A DNA stretch of 40,041 bases, from positions 1 to 40,041 of the forward strand of contig JAFKKM010000050.1 in NCBI GenBank assembly GCA_017305555.1. The letters are read 5' to 3'. The translations under genes and the position numbers were made by a program. The notes beneath the pieces were generated by a model. The model made no database searches, had not been told where the DNA came from, and worked only from the letters and a program-made list of their open reading frames with translations. Below, in pieces: positions 8,091-18,678 of this stretch. This stretch comes from Hyphomicrobiales bacterium. Its GTDB lineage: Bacteria > Pseudomonadota > Alphaproteobacteria > Rhizobiales > Xanthobacteraceae. The first letter of the stretch is position 1; every line of letters starts with the position of its first letter.

Positions 8091-9014
8091 ATGACAATCA
8101 GATTTGACGGACGCGTCGCCATCGTCACCGGCGCGGGCAATGGTCTCGGGCGCGCGCACGCACTGGGACTGGCGCGCTACGGCGCCAAGGTCGTAGTCAA
8201 CGATTTCGGCGGCGCGCGCGACGGCACCGGCGGCTCGATGACCGCGGCCGAAGCGGTGGTCGAGGAAATCCGCAAGGCCGGCGGCGAAGCGATGGCCGAC
8301 GGCGCGGACGTGTCCGATTTCGAACAGGTCACCGCGATGGTCGCGAAGGCCACCGAGAAGTGGGGCAGCGTTGACATCATGTGCGCCAACGCCGGCATCC
8401 TGCGCGACAAGTCGTTCGCCAAGATGGAGGTGGCGGACTTCGCCAAGGTGCTCAACGTGCATCTCACCGGCACGTTCTATTGCTGCAAGGCGGTGTGGGA
8501 GGGGATGCGCGCGCGGAACTACGGCCGCATCGTACTCACGACTTCGTCGTCCGGCCTCTACGGCAACTTCGGCCAGGCCAATTACGGCGCGGCGAAATCC
8601 GGCATGGTCGGGTTAATGAACGTGCTGGCCGAAGAAGGTCGCAAGACCGACATTCGCGTCAATATCATCTCGCCGACCGCCGCGACCCGCATGACGGAAG
8701 AACTGCTGCCGAAGCAGGCGCTCGACCTGATGCGGCCGGATGCGATCACGCCGGCAGTGCTGTTTTTGCTCGGCGAAAACGCCCCGACGCGCACTATCAT
8801 GGGCGCGGGTGCCGGCTCTTTCGCGGTGATTAAGGTGCTGGAATCGGAAGGCATCAACCTGCCACGGAACGAGTGGACGCCGGACGCCATCGCCGCGCAC
8901 TTCAACGAAATCGCCGATATGTCGAAGGCGCAGGCGCTCGAAGGCGCGTTCCAACAGACGCAGAAATACGTCGCGCAGGCCGCCGCCGCCGCCGGCATCA
9001 ACCTGGAGAAGTAA
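8091..9014 (+). CDS. Short-chain dehydrogenase, MFE-2-like 3-hydroxyacyl-CoA dehydrogenase
   Basis: NAD(P)-dependent oxidoreductase of 307 residues. The cofactor motif TGAGNGLGR is at 13-21, followed by the VVVNDFGGARDGTG segment that is characteristic of the dehydrogenase domain of peroxisomal multifunctional enzyme 2 and its bacterial relatives. The catalytic pair is Tyr165 and Lys169 in YGAAK, with NAG (about residue 100) in place. The start is ATG 8091, just after the MaoC gene stop. A MaoC hydratase plus an MFE-2-type dehydrogenase is the split form of the two activities fused in MFE-2, so the pair likely performs hydration and oxidation of (R)-3-hydroxyacyl-CoA. The substrate chain length is unknown. 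Confidence 0.9.
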   Translation: MTIRFDGRVAIVTGAGNGLGRAHALGLARYGAKVVVNDFGGARDGTGGSMTAAEAVVEEIRKAGGEAMADGADVSDFEQVTAMVAKATEKWGSVDIMCANAGILRDKSFAKMEVADFAKVLNVHLTGTFYCCKAVWEGMRARNYGRIVLTTSSSGLYGNFGQANYGAAKSGMVGLMNVLAEEGRKTDIRVNIISPTAATRMTEELLPKQALDLMRPDAITPAVLFLLGENAPTRTIMGAGAGSFAVIKVLESEGINLPRNEWTPDAIAAHFNEIADMSKAQALEGAFQQTQKYVAQAAAAAGINLEK

Positions 9015-9025
9015 GCGACATCGCC

Positions 9026-10258
9026 ATGGCCGCTGCTCCGAAACCAGACGTCACGGTGATCGGGGCGGGGCCTGCCGGCCTGATGGCGGCCGAGGTGCTG
9101 GCGAATGGCGGTGCATCGGTCACCGTCTACGACGCGATGCTGTCAGCCGGCCGCAAGCTGCTGATGGCAGGGCGCGGCGGCCTCAACCTCACGCACAGCG
9201 AGCCGCTGCCGCAGTTCATGGCGCGATACGGCGATGCCGCCGCTCGCCTGTCATCGGCTATCGACGCCTTTCCACCCGATGCGCTGCGCGCGTGGAGCGA
9301 AGGGCTTGGGCAGCCGACCTTCATCGGCTCTAGCGGGCGCGTATTCCCGCAAGCCTTTAAGGCATCGCCGCTGTTACGCGCATGGCTGCGGCGGCTCGAT
9401 GCAAGCGGCGTGCGATTGGCGTTGCGCCATCGCTGGGCCGGATGGGACGACGATGGGCATCTGTTATTCGCGACACCGCAAGGGCAAGCGACGGTGAAGG
9501 CCGACGCAGCTGCGCTGGCGCTCGGCGGCGCAAGCTGGCCGCGTCTCGGATCGGACGGGCATTGGGTCGATCTGCTCACGCAACGCGGCGTCAGCATCGC
9601 GCCGCTGCGACCGGCCAATTGCGGGTTCATGGTTGCGTGGTCCGAAAAATTCAGTGAACGTTTCGCCGGTCAGCCATTGAAAAACGTCGAGCTACGGTTC
9701 GGCGCGAATACCGTGCGGAGCGAGGCTATGATAAGTCGGAACGGTATCGAGGGCGGCGCGATCTACGCACTGGCGTCGGTATTGCGCGATGAAATCGTGC
9801 GAACAGGGCAGGCGACTTTGCGCCTCGCATTGCGTCCCGATCTGGATCAACAACGGCTGCTCGAACGGTTGACGAAACCGCGCGGCAAGCAATCCTTCGC
9901 GACATACCTGCGTAAAGCTGTTGGGCTTGCGCCTGTGGCAATCGGATTGCTGTATGAATCCGCGATGGCCGCAAAAAACGATCTGCCGCGGCTGCCACCG
10001 GCCGATCTCGCTGCGCGCATCAACGATGTGCAAATCGGTCTGACTGGCACCACGGGCCTCGACCGCGCCATCTCGACGGCGGGCGGCGTCGCGCTCGATG
10101 AACTCGACGATGCCTTCATGCTGCGCCGTCTGCCCGGCGTGTTCGCCGCTGGCGAAATGCTGGACTGGGAAGCCCCGACGGGCGGCTACCTCTTGCAGGC
10201 GTCGTTTGCGACCGGCGCGGCGGCAGGCCGAGGAGCGCTCGCGTTTCTTGGCAAATAG
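9026..10258 (+). CDS. FAD-dependent flavoprotein, HI0933/BaiN-like (TIGR03862 type)
   Basis: Cytoplasmic flavoprotein of 410 residues. The dinucleotide-binding motif GAGPAGLMAAEVL begins at residue 13, followed by the family segment SAGRKLLMAGRGGLNLTHSE and, near the end, ISTAGGVALDELD and VFAAGEMLDWEAPTGGY, which close the FAD site. These blocks mark the HI0933-like / BaiN family; family members act as reductases on poorly known substrates. The ATG at 9026 lies 11 bp after the SDR stop, so it may be the last gene of that transcription unit. It converges tail-to-tail with the PLP enzyme gene, leaving a single base between them. Function beyond a flavin oxidoreductase is unknown. Confidence 0.88.
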   Translation: MAAAPKPDVTVIGAGPAGLMAAEVLANGGASVTVYDAMLSAGRKLLMAGRGGLNLTHSEPLPQFMARYGDAAARLSSAIDAFPPDALRAWSEGLGQPTFIGSSGRVFPQAFKASPLLRAWLRRLDASGVRLALRHRWAGWDDDGHLLFATPQGQATVKADAAALALGGASWPRLGSDGHWVDLLTQRGVSIAPLRPANCGFMVAWSEKFSERFAGQPLKNVELRFGANTVRSEAMISRNGIEGGAIYALASVLRDEIVRTGQATLRLALRPDLDQQRLLERLTKPRGKQSFATYLRKAVGLAPVAIGLLYESAMAAKNDLPRLPPADLAARINDVQIGLTGTTGLDRAISTAGGVALDELDDAFMLRRLPGVFAAGEMLDWEAPTGGYLLQASFATGAAAGRGALAFLGK

Positions 10259-10259
10259 C

Positions 10260-11339
10260 TCAGCGCAGCTTCCCGCGCGCGGCGACGGGGAGCACGCCGA
10301 CGATCTCGTCACCGCGCACCATTACCACCTCGTCGAGCATGTTGACCACGACGCAGACGTGGTTTGGCACGATGCGCACGACGTCGCCGATGTTCGGACG
10401 GGTGTTGCTGCGCGCGAGATCGAGGAAGCCGTGTTCCTCGGCGAAACGCGCGATCTTCGCTTCCGGGTGTTCGAGGATCAGGCCGAATCCGTCGAGTCCG
10501 CCGCTGTCGGCGGTCAGCGTTTTAGAGCCGGCGTCGAGAATGCCGCGCTCGGGTGCGGCGCGGCTCACCACTGTCGAATAGATATGCAGCGCACAGTCGT
10601 CGAGCGTGGCGACGCCCGCCGCCATCTGCATCCGGTCGTTATAGATGTAGGTGCCGGGCCGATGCTCGGTCGCGCCGCGGAGTTGCCCAAGGTTTTTCAA
10701 GTTCGGCGAGCCGCCGGTGGAGACGATGGCGGGCTCGAGCCCCAATGCGCGGACGCCGGCCAACGCATCGTCGAAGAATGTCTGCGCCTGCGGCCAGCCT
10801 GTCTCGGTCGGATACAGCATGAAGCCCGCGAACTTCAGGCCCGGCGATGTCGAGATGATGCGCGCCAGCTCGATGGCCTCGGCGGGCGTCTCGACGCCGG
10901 CGCGCTTGCGGCCGGTGTCGCATTCCACCACCACAGGGAGCGAACGTTCGGCGGCGGCTGCGGCCTTGGTGAGATCGGCAACGACGACCGGATTGTCGGC
11001 GGCGACGGTGACATCGATGCGCGAACGCAGCGCGCCAAGCCGCGCCATCTTCTCGTCGCCCAGCAGGTTGTAGCTGATGAGGATATCGTCGATGCCGGCA
11101 TCCGCCATCACCTCGGCCTCGCCCAGCTTCTGGCAGGTGATGCCGCGCGCGCCGGCCTTGACCTGAAGTTTCGCCAGTTCCGGTGACTTGTGCGTCTTGA
11201 TGTGCGGTCGGTTGGCGACCCCGGCCGCATCGCACGCCGCCTGTATCCGCGTGATGTTGCGTTCGACGCGGTCCATGTCGATCACGGCAGCGGGCGTTCC
11301 GAACTCTCGGGCGATTTTCGTGGCGAGGGCGGTTGTCAT
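10260..11339 (-). CDS. Fold-type III PLP enzyme, D-serine dehydratase / D-threonine aldolase-like
   Basis: PLP- and metal-dependent enzyme of 359 residues with an alanine racemase-like N-terminal barrel. The PLP lysine is Lys48 in RPHIKTHKSPE. A phosphate-binding STGGSPN segment and the late motif NHVCVVVN supply the metal site, with His327 and Cys329. A His-x-Cys pair is what is known for the zinc site of eukaryotic-type D-serine dehydratase, while D-threonine aldolases usually show His-x-Asp, so dehydration of D-serine or a related D-hydroxyamino acid is the better guess. The start is ATG at 11339, with AAGGG shortly upstream. It stands alone on the minus strand between a repeat and the convergent flavoprotein gene. 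Confidence 0.87.
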   Translation of the reverse strand: MTTALATKIAREFGTPAAVIDMDRVERNITRIQAACDAAGVANRPHIKTHKSPELAKLQVKAGARGITCQKLGEAEVMADAGIDDILISYNLLGDEKMARLGALRSRIDVTVAADNPVVVADLTKAAAAAERSLPVVVECDTGRKRAGVETPAEAIELARIISTSPGLKFAGFMLYPTETGWPQAQTFFDDALAGVRALGLEPAIVSTGGSPNLKNLGQLRGATEHRPGTYIYNDRMQMAAGVATLDDCALHIYSTVVSRAAPERGILDAGSKTLTADSGGLDGFGLILEHPEAKIARFAEEHGFLDLARSNTRPNIGDVVRIVPNHVCVVVNMLDEVVMVRGDEIVGVLPVAARGKLR

Positions 11340-11360
11340 GGGAGAACCCTTGAATGGTAT

Positions 11361-11436
11361 TCGTCATGCCCGGACTTGATCCGTGCATCCATCATTCTGG
11401 AGGGATGGATTGCCGGGTCAAGCCCGGCAATGACGC
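11361..11436. repeat. Interspersed inverted repeat (GTCATGCCCGG type)
   Basis: The left end reads CGTCATGCCCGGACTTGAT and the right end GTCAAGCCCGGCAATGACG, imperfect inverted copies about 75 bp apart, with an inner ATCCATC/GATGGAT pair. The same element type recurs at 27866-27995. It lies between the stop of the ABC-F gene and the start of the PLP-enzyme gene. Confidence 0.75.
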
Positions 11437-11455
11437 ATCCCCGACCTGAGACGTT

Positions 11456-13270
<1,815 letters not shown>

Positions 13271-13303
13271 AGTGCTTTCAACTGGATCGAAATTCGAGTG
13301 GTT

Positions 13304-13777
13304 TCAGACGTCGCTGGTCTGCGCGCGCAGAATGCGCCGGATAGCCTGATCGAGCGCCGAGAGAAAGGCGGAGCGATGACGCGGCGAGAACGCAGACGGC
13401 CCGCCGGTGACTTCGCCGCTGGAGCGCAGGTCGGTCATCAGGTTGCGCACCGCCAGCGTCATTCCGATGGACTCTTCGGTAAACGGCTTGCCGGTCGGCG
13501 CGATCACTGTGGCACCGGCCTTGACGCAGCGACTGGCGAGCGGAATGTCCGCGGTGATGACGATGTCATGCTTGCCGGCGCGTTCCGCGATCCAGTCGTC
13601 GGCGGCATCCATGCCGCTGCCGGCGGCGATGCGCTCGATCAACGGATCCTGCGGTACGCGGATGAACTTGCCCGCTACCACGCTCACCGGCAGGTTATGG
13701 CGCGCGGCGACGCGATAGACCTCATCCTTCACCGGGCAGGCATCGGCGTCGATATAGATGCGCGGCGTGATGGTCAC
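13304..13777 (-). CDS. YaiI/YqxD family protein (DUF188)
   Basis: Small cytoplasmic protein of 157 residues in the UPF0178 / YaiI family, related to PIN-like nuclease folds; no confirmed activity is known to me. The family hallmark [16 protein letters not shown] is at the N-terminus, followed by [21 protein letters not shown] and [19 protein letters not shown] place the start at GTG 13777: AGGAAA lies seven bases upstream and the conserved region starts at once. A longer ATG-started frame (13834) adds 19 residues of no similarity and crosses that ribosome site. It is divergent from the hotdog-like gene and precedes uup on the same strand. Confidence 0.88.
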   Translation of the reverse strand: MTITPRIYIDADACPVKDEVYRVAARHNLPVSVVAGKFIRVPQDPLIERIAAGSGMDAADDWIAERAGKHDIVITADIPLASRCVKAGATVIAPTGKPFTEESIGMTLAVRNLMTDLRSSGEVTGGPSAFSPRHRSAFLSALDQAIRRILRAQTSDV

Positions 13778-13922
13778 AAGCGAATTTCCTGTCGGCGGAA
13801 TGTGCGGCCCGTTTCCTACGCGATTAGCCCGCAAAATGCGAGCGTTGCAAAGGACGGCCTTGCCATCGCGGACGGGGTGCGTAGCATTGGCGCAATTGTC
13901 GCCAGTCGAGAATGGAAGATCG

Positions 13923-14720
13923 ATGTCCAGTATGCAGCCTTATCGCGTCGAGGCGTATAACACCGCGAAACAGTCCGAGAACAAGATTCACGACGACGCG
14001 GTGGCGCGGCAATACGGCTTCAGCGGCGGGCTGGTTCCCGGCGTCGAGGTGTTGGCTTATATGATGCACGCGCCGATCGCGCGCTGGGGCCGCAACTTTC
14101 TGGAGCGCGGCCGGATCGAGGGACGCTTCGTCAAGCCGGTTTACGACGGCGAGATGGCGGATGTCATTGCCGAGGAGGATGCGCAGGGGCTTACGCTGCG
14201 GGTCGAGAGCAAGGGCCAGCTTTGCGCCACCGGGCAGGCGTCAATGCCGGACCGGACCGAGCGGATCGCGCTGAGCGATTATCCGGAGACGGCGCCGGTC
14301 GCGGAACGCCGTCCGGTGGATGACAACTCCTACAAGCTCGATTCCTGGCTCGGCACCGCGCCGCGAAGCTGGGACAACAAGGAGTTCACCGAATATCTCA
14401 CCGACGTGCGCGCCACCGATCAGATCTATCGCGATGCCGGCGCGCTGCATCCCGGCATCTTCCAGCGCATCATGAATCAGGTGCTGGTGCAGAACGCCAT
14501 TTTGGGGCCGTGGATTCACGTCGGCAGCGCCATGCAGTTGTTGTCGTCGGCGCATCCGCACGACGAATTGGCGGCGCGCGCCAAGGTCACCGCGAATTAC
14601 GAGAAGAAGGGCCACCGCTTCGTCGAACTCGACGCGCTGGTGGTCGCCAACGGCCGCACGCCGGTCGCGCACTGCCATCACATCGCGATCTACAAGCCGC
14701 GCGTGCAGGCGGCGGCGTGA
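13923..14720 (+). CDS. Tandem hotdog-fold protein resembling MaoC dehydratases, catalytic Asp absent
   Basis: Protein of 265 residues without a signal peptide or membrane segment. Residues of the pattern [18 protein letters not shown] followed by [11 protein letters not shown] look like the MaoC/hotdog core (N-x-I-H-x-D ... G-x-x-V-P-G), and the C-terminal half ends in a second hotdog-like strand set with [17 protein letters not shown]. The His of the hydratase dyad is present, but the residue five positions before it is Ser rather than Asp, so hydratase activity is doubtful; acyl-CoA binding or thioesterase-like roles are possible. Start ATG 13923 follows GGAAGA at good spacing. It is divergent from yaiI with a 145-bp gap. 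I do not recognise a named family with certainty. Confidence 0.7.
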   Translation: MSSMQPYRVEAYNTAKQSENKIHDDAVARQYGFSGGLVPGVEVLAYMMHAPIARWGRNFLERGRIEGRFVKPVYDGEMADVIAEEDAQGLTLRVESKGQLCATGQASMPDRTERIALSDYPETAPVAERRPVDDNSYKLDSWLGTAPRSWDNKEFTEYLTDVRATDQIYRDAGALHPGIFQRIMNQVLVQNAILGPWIHVGSAMQLLSSAHPHDELAARAKVTANYEKKGHRFVELDALVVANGRTPVAHCHHIAIYKPRVQAAA

Positions 14721-14768
14721 GGTTGATTGGCTGGCTTCGTTTGTGCATGGACCTGTAGCACCAAGATC

Positions 14769-14893
14769 GTCGTCCCCGCGCAGGCGGGGACCCAGACTCC
14801 GCAGCAGCAATGATGCGAAAAGTGCTTGTTGCTCATGCTTGCAATCATCAGCAACCGCCAGGGGTTCTGGGTCCCCGCCTGCGCGGGGACGAC
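14769..14893. repeat. Inverted repeat with perfect 28-bp arms
   Basis: The arms 14769-14796 and 14866-14893 are perfect reverse complements over 28 bp, each built around CCCCGCGCAGGCGGGG, with a 69-bp loop that holds nothing coding. It lies between two convergent genes (hotdog-like and Mo-hydroxylase), a suitable place for a bidirectional terminator. Elements with GTCGTCCCCGC ends are common intergenic repeats in many proteobacteria. Confidence 0.85.
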
Positions 14894-14906
14894 ACCTGGT
14901 TTGAGG

Positions 14907-17309
14907 CTATGAACCGTGTTCGATTCGGGCGCGTGTTGCCTGTCGCGCGTCGCGCAGCGCGCGCCAGACGCGTTCCGGTGTCAGCGGCATTTCGATTTGC
15001 GTCACGCCTTCATCCGCCATCGCATTGATCGCGGCGTTGACCAGCGTGGCGAGGCTGCCGGCGCAACCGGCTTCGCCGCAACCCTTGACGCCGAGAGGAT
15101 TGCTGGTCGCGGGCGAGGGTTGTTCGCCGATCGTCATCGCCGGCACGTCGCTGGCGCGCGGGATGGCGTAGTCCATAAACGAACCGGTGATCGGCTGGCC
15201 GTTGTCGTCGTAGCTGACTTGCTCCATCAGCACTTGGCCGATGCCCTGCACGACGCCGCCGTGCAGCTGGCCTTCAACGATCATCGGGTTGATGACCATG
15301 CCGAAATCGTTGACGCCGGTGTATTTCACAACCTTGGTGACGCCGGTCTCGGGATCGATCTCGACTTCGCTGATATGACAACCGTTCGGAAACGTCGACG
15401 GTACGCCCGGCGAAGCATGATCGACATCGAGCGAGGTGGGCTGCCCGTCGACCGGCGGCGACGTGCGCAACGTGTTGGCGAGTTCGATCAGACCGATCGA
15501 GCGATCAGTGCCGATGATGGTGAAACGCCCGTCGGCGAATTCGATATCGCTTTCGGCGGCTTCCAGTTTGTTGGCGGCAGCCGTCTTACCCTTGGCGATC
15601 ACCAGATCGCTGGCCTCGACGATCGCGGTGCCGCTCGCCATGATCGAACGCGAGCCGCCGGTGCCGCCGCCGGTGTGAACGATATCGCTGTCGTTCTGCA
15701 TCAGGCGGATGCTTTCGAATGGCACGCCGAGCTTGGCAGCCAGCACCTGCGCGAACGGTGTCGCATGGCCCTGGCCGAAATCGAGCGTGCCAGTGGTGAG
15801 ACGCACGGAGCCATCGGGTTCGAAGTTGATCTTGCCGAGTTCGGCGAAGCCGGCCGTCACCTCGAGATAGCAGCCGACCGCGATGCCGCGCAGCTTGCCG
15901 CGTTTGCGCGCCTCGCGCTTGCGTTGAGCGAAGCCGGCGTAGTCGGCCAGTTCCAGCGCCTTATCGAGTACGGCAGGGAAATCGCCGGAATCGTAGGTCA
16001 GCCCATTGGCGGCGGCGAACGGAATCTGCGCCGGCTTGATCAGGTTGCGCCGGCGTAAGGTGAGGCGGTCGATACCCATCTCGGTAGCCGCGCGGTCGAC
16101 TAGGCGTTCCATGAAGTAGTTGGCTTCAGGACGGCCCGCGCCGCGATAGGCGCCCATGAATGTGGTGTTCGTCACCACGCATTTGATGTCCACCTCGATC
16201 AACGGCGTACGATAGACGCTGGCGATGTTCTTGGCGATGTTGAGCGACAGCGGCAGCGGGCCGACTCCGGCGACATAGGCGCCGAGGTTGCCGAAGCCGG
16301 TGATGCGAACGCCGAGGATGACGCCTTTGGCGTCGAGCGCCAGTTCGCCACGTACCTCCTGGGCGCGACCGTGATTGTCGGTGAGGAAACTCGATGAACG
16401 TTCGTCGAGCCATTTCACCGGCCGGCCCAGTAGCCGCGATGCGTGCAGTAGGCAGACATATTCGGGATAGCCCGCATTCTTCATGCCGAACGAGCCGCCG
16501 ACGTTGTAAGTCAGCAGCCGGATTTTTTCCCGCGGTACATTCATCAACTTCGCCAACGCCGTCACGTTGCCGGACACGCCTTGCGTCGGCAGATGCACGG
16601 TGAAGCGGTCGCTGGCCTTGTCGTAGGAGGCGAGGCCTGCGCGTGGTTCCATCGGCACCACGGCGACGCGGGTGTTGACGATGTCGAGGGAGGTGACATG
16701 CGCGGCCTTGGCGAAAGCCGCGGCGGTCGCCTCACGGTCGCCGGAATAATAGTCAAGCGCGATGTTGTTCGGGATGCTCTCGTAGAGCAGCGGTGCGCCG
16801 GGTTTGACGGCATCCTCGGACGCCGTCACCGATGGCAGCGGATCGATATCAACGATTACCGCTTCGGCGGCGTCGCGTGCCTGGGCTGCGGTCTCCGCGA
16901 CCACGCAGGCAATGGGGTCACCAACGAAGCGGACCTTGTCGGTGGTGAGCGCCATGCGATTGGACTGCAACAGCGGCGAGCCATCGGCATTTTTCATCGG
17001 CAGGGTGCAATGGATCGGCGCATAGCCGGCGTCTATCAGATCCTTGCCGATATAAATGCCGAGCACACCCGGCATCTGCCGCGCCGCGCTAGTGTCGATG
17101 GCGCGGATCACACCATGGGCGTGGGAACTCCGGACCATCCAGGCGTAAGCTTGGCCGGGCAGGCTGAAGTCGTCGGTGTAGCGGCCCTTGCCGCGCACGA
17201 GGGTATCATCTTCCTTGCGGCGAACGGGCTGCCCGACAGCGTGCTTTTGCAGGGCAATGGCGTTATCGCGGGCGAGGTTGGCGGTCGGTCGGGGTGTCTT
17301 CTTGTCCAT
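14907..17309 (-). CDS. Xanthine oxidase-family molybdenum hydroxylase large subunit (CoxL-like form II)
   Basis: Molybdopterin-cytosine-dinucleotide-binding large subunit of 800 residues. The N-terminal GQPVRRKEDDTLVRGKGRYTDD and GSFGMKNAGYPEY blocks are typical. The active-site loop reads AYRGAGR at 387-393, the form II signature, and not AYRCSFR of genuine form I CO dehydrogenase, so CO oxidation is not supported. The C-terminal GVKGCGEAGCAGS provides the catalytic glutamate. Such enzymes work with a medium FAD subunit and a small 2Fe-2S subunit; neither is next to this gene. Start ATG 17309 gives the expected N-terminus; the frame continues upstream to 17486, but that extension crosses an interspersed repeat and has no similarity. 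The substrate (an aldehyde or N-heterocycle) is unknown. Confidence 0.9.
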   Translation of the reverse strand: MDKKTPRPTANLARDNAIALQKHAVGQPVRRKEDDTLVRGKGRYTDDFSLPGQAYAWMVRSSHAHGVIRAIDTSAARQMPGVLGIYIGKDLIDAGYAPIHCTLPMKNADGSPLLQSNRMALTTDKVRFVGDPIACVVAETAAQARDAAEAVIVDIDPLPSVTASEDAVKPGAPLLYESIPNNIALDYYSGDREATAAAFAKAAHVTSLDIVNTRVAVVPMEPRAGLASYDKASDRFTVHLPTQGVSGNVTALAKLMNVPREKIRLLTYNVGGSFGMKNAGYPEYVCLLHASRLLGRPVKWLDERSSSFLTDNHGRAQEVRGELALDAKGVILGVRITGFGNLGAYVAGVGPLPLSLNIAKNIASVYRTPLIEVDIKCVVTNTTFMGAYRGAGRPEANYFMERLVDRAATEMGIDRLTLRRRNLIKPAQIPFAAANGLTYDSGDFPAVLDKALELADYAGFAQRKREARKRGKLRGIAVGCYLEVTAGFAELGKINFEPDGSVRLTTGTLDFGQGHATPFAQVLAAKLGVPFESIRLMQNDSDIVHTGGGTGGSRSIMASGTAIVEASDLVIAKGKTAAANKLEAAESDIEFADGRFTIIGTDRSIGLIELANTLRTSPPVDGQPTSLDVDHASPGVPSTFPNGCHISEVEIDPETGVTKVVKYTGVNDFGMVINPMIVEGQLHGGVVQGIGQVLMEQVSYDDNGQPITGSFMDYAIPRASDVPAMTIGEQPSPATSNPLGVKGCGEAGCAGSLATLVNAAINAMADEGVTQIEMPLTPERVWRALRDARQATRARIEHGS

Positions 17310-17454
17310 GAAATCATCGATTCCCGGGCGTTTCGCGCCACATGCGCTTGATCGCCTCCCGCCCGAAATAACGTAACCCCGGGGTACCAGCAACGCCGGA
17401 TTGGGCATGGCGGCTGCGTGCCGTGGTTGCGCCACCGCGTTTGTTCGTTTGTTT

Positions 17455-17503
17455 GAGCATGATCTTTTCCGAAAACCGGTTTCCACTTTTCCGGATCATG
17501 CTC
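17455..17503. repeat. Interspersed palindrome with GAGCATGATC ends
   Basis: GAGCATGATC at 17455-17464 is inverted as GATCATGCTC at 17494-17503, around a core containing CCGAAAACCGG. I associate this element with the Bradyrhizobium group. It lies between the divergent Mo-hydroxylase and ppx genes; the remainder of this 253-bp gap (17310-17562) shows nothing else I can identify. Confidence 0.85.
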
Positions 17504-17562
17504 TAAACTTTCCGTGAAACATTGTTCTAATCGGCCGGTCCGGCCGCGAGAGACAGGACTGT

Positions 17563-18624
17563 ATGAACAACGACGCCCGGCGCAGCGATGGTTCGGAACC
17601 GCCCCGATCGCATCCGCGCGCCAACGGCCACGTCGCCGCGCCGGTTGTTGCTGCCCCGGCACTGGCTGGCTCGGGCGTTTACGCCGCGCTCGACCTCGGC
17701 ACCAACAACTGCCGCCTCCTGATCGCCTGCCCGGAAGGCGAGGGTTTCCGCGTGATCGATTCGTTTTCGCGGATCATCCGTTTGGGCGAGGGCATCTCCG
17801 CCACCGGCCGCATCAGCGAGGCGGCAATCAGCCGGGCCATCTCGGCGCTTAGCCTGTGTCGCGACAAGATGCGCCACCGCAACGCCCAGCGGCTGCGGCT
17901 GATCGCGACGGAAGCCTGCCGCGCCGCCTCCAACGCCGAGGCGTTCCGCGACCGCGTCGCCACCCAGACCGGCATCGCGCTCGAAGTCATCAACCGCGAA
18001 ACCGAAGCGTCGCTGGCGGTGGTCGGCTGCTCGCCGCTGGTCGACCCGCGGGGCACCGGCGCGATCCTGTTCGATATCGGCGGTGGCTCCAGCGAACTGG
18101 TACGGATCGACCGCAACGGCGGCGCGCCGCGCGTCGAAGGCTGGATGTCGATTCCGCTTGGCGTCGTCACGCTGGCGGAGCGGTTCGGCGGCAAGGACGT
18201 CAGCGCCGAAGTCTATGCGCGGATGGTGCAGGAGGTGTCCCGCCATGTCGCGCCGTTCGCAGCGAAGCACGGCGGCAACCTCGAGACGATGCATCTGCTC
18301 GGCACCTCGGGAACCGTGACCACGCTGGCTGGCATTCATCTCCGGCTGCCGCGTTACGATCGCCGCCGTGTCGATGGGCTCTGGATGAACGACGGCGAGA
18401 TCACCTCCGCCATCTCGACCTTGCTCGGCATGAGCTATCAGGAGCGAGCCAACAACAACTGCATAGGCTTCGAACGCGCTGATCTGGTGCTGGCGGGCTG
18501 CGCCATCCTCGATGCCATCCGCGATGCGTTCCCGCTGCCTCGCCTGCGCGTCGCCGATCGTGGCCTGCGCGAGGGGATGCTGGTGGAAATGATGCGCGAG
18601 GACGGCGCCATCGGCGTGGCGTGA
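17563..18624 (+). CDS. Ppx/GppA family exopolyphosphatase / pppGpp phosphatase
   Basis: Cytoplasmic phosphatase of the ASKHA fold, 353 residues. The first phosphate-binding loop is ALDLGTNNCRLLIA and the second is LFDIGGGSSELVRI, the two hallmarks of the Ppx/GppA family; YLGEGI-like RLGEGISATGRIS and ATEACRAASNAE fit as well. Such enzymes release phosphate from polyphosphate or convert pppGpp to ppGpp. It is the short, single-domain form without the C-terminal HD-like region of E. coli Ppx. The N-terminal 35 residues are Pro/Ala-rich and probably disordered. Start ATG 17563 follows ACAGGA. rlmE lies 54 bp downstream in the same direction, a pairing I recall as common in Rhizobiales. Polyphosphate versus pppGpp preference cannot be decided. 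Confidence 0.9.
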   Translation: MNNDARRSDGSEPPRSHPRANGHVAAPVVAAPALAGSGVYAALDLGTNNCRLLIACPEGEGFRVIDSFSRIIRLGEGISATGRISEAAISRAISALSLCRDKMRHRNAQRLRLIATEACRAASNAEAFRDRVATQTGIALEVINRETEASLAVVGCSPLVDPRGTGAILFDIGGGSSELVRIDRNGGAPRVEGWMSIPLGVVTLAERFGGKDVSAEVYARMVQEVSRHVAPFAAKHGGNLETMHLLGTSGTVTTLAGIHLRLPRYDRRRVDGLWMNDGEITSAISTLLGMSYQERANNNCIGFERADLVLAGCAILDAIRDAFPLPRLRVADRGLREGMLVEMMREDGAIGVA

Positions 18625-18678
18625 GCGGTCGTCGTGCGCGGCCTATCGCTCATAGCGTTTTCGAGATAAGCAACCGCC

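Noticed and set aside
14907-17486. Possible form I CO dehydrogenase (CoxL)
   Set aside because: The active-site loop is AYRGAGR rather than AYRCSFR, and no coxM or coxS lies nearby.
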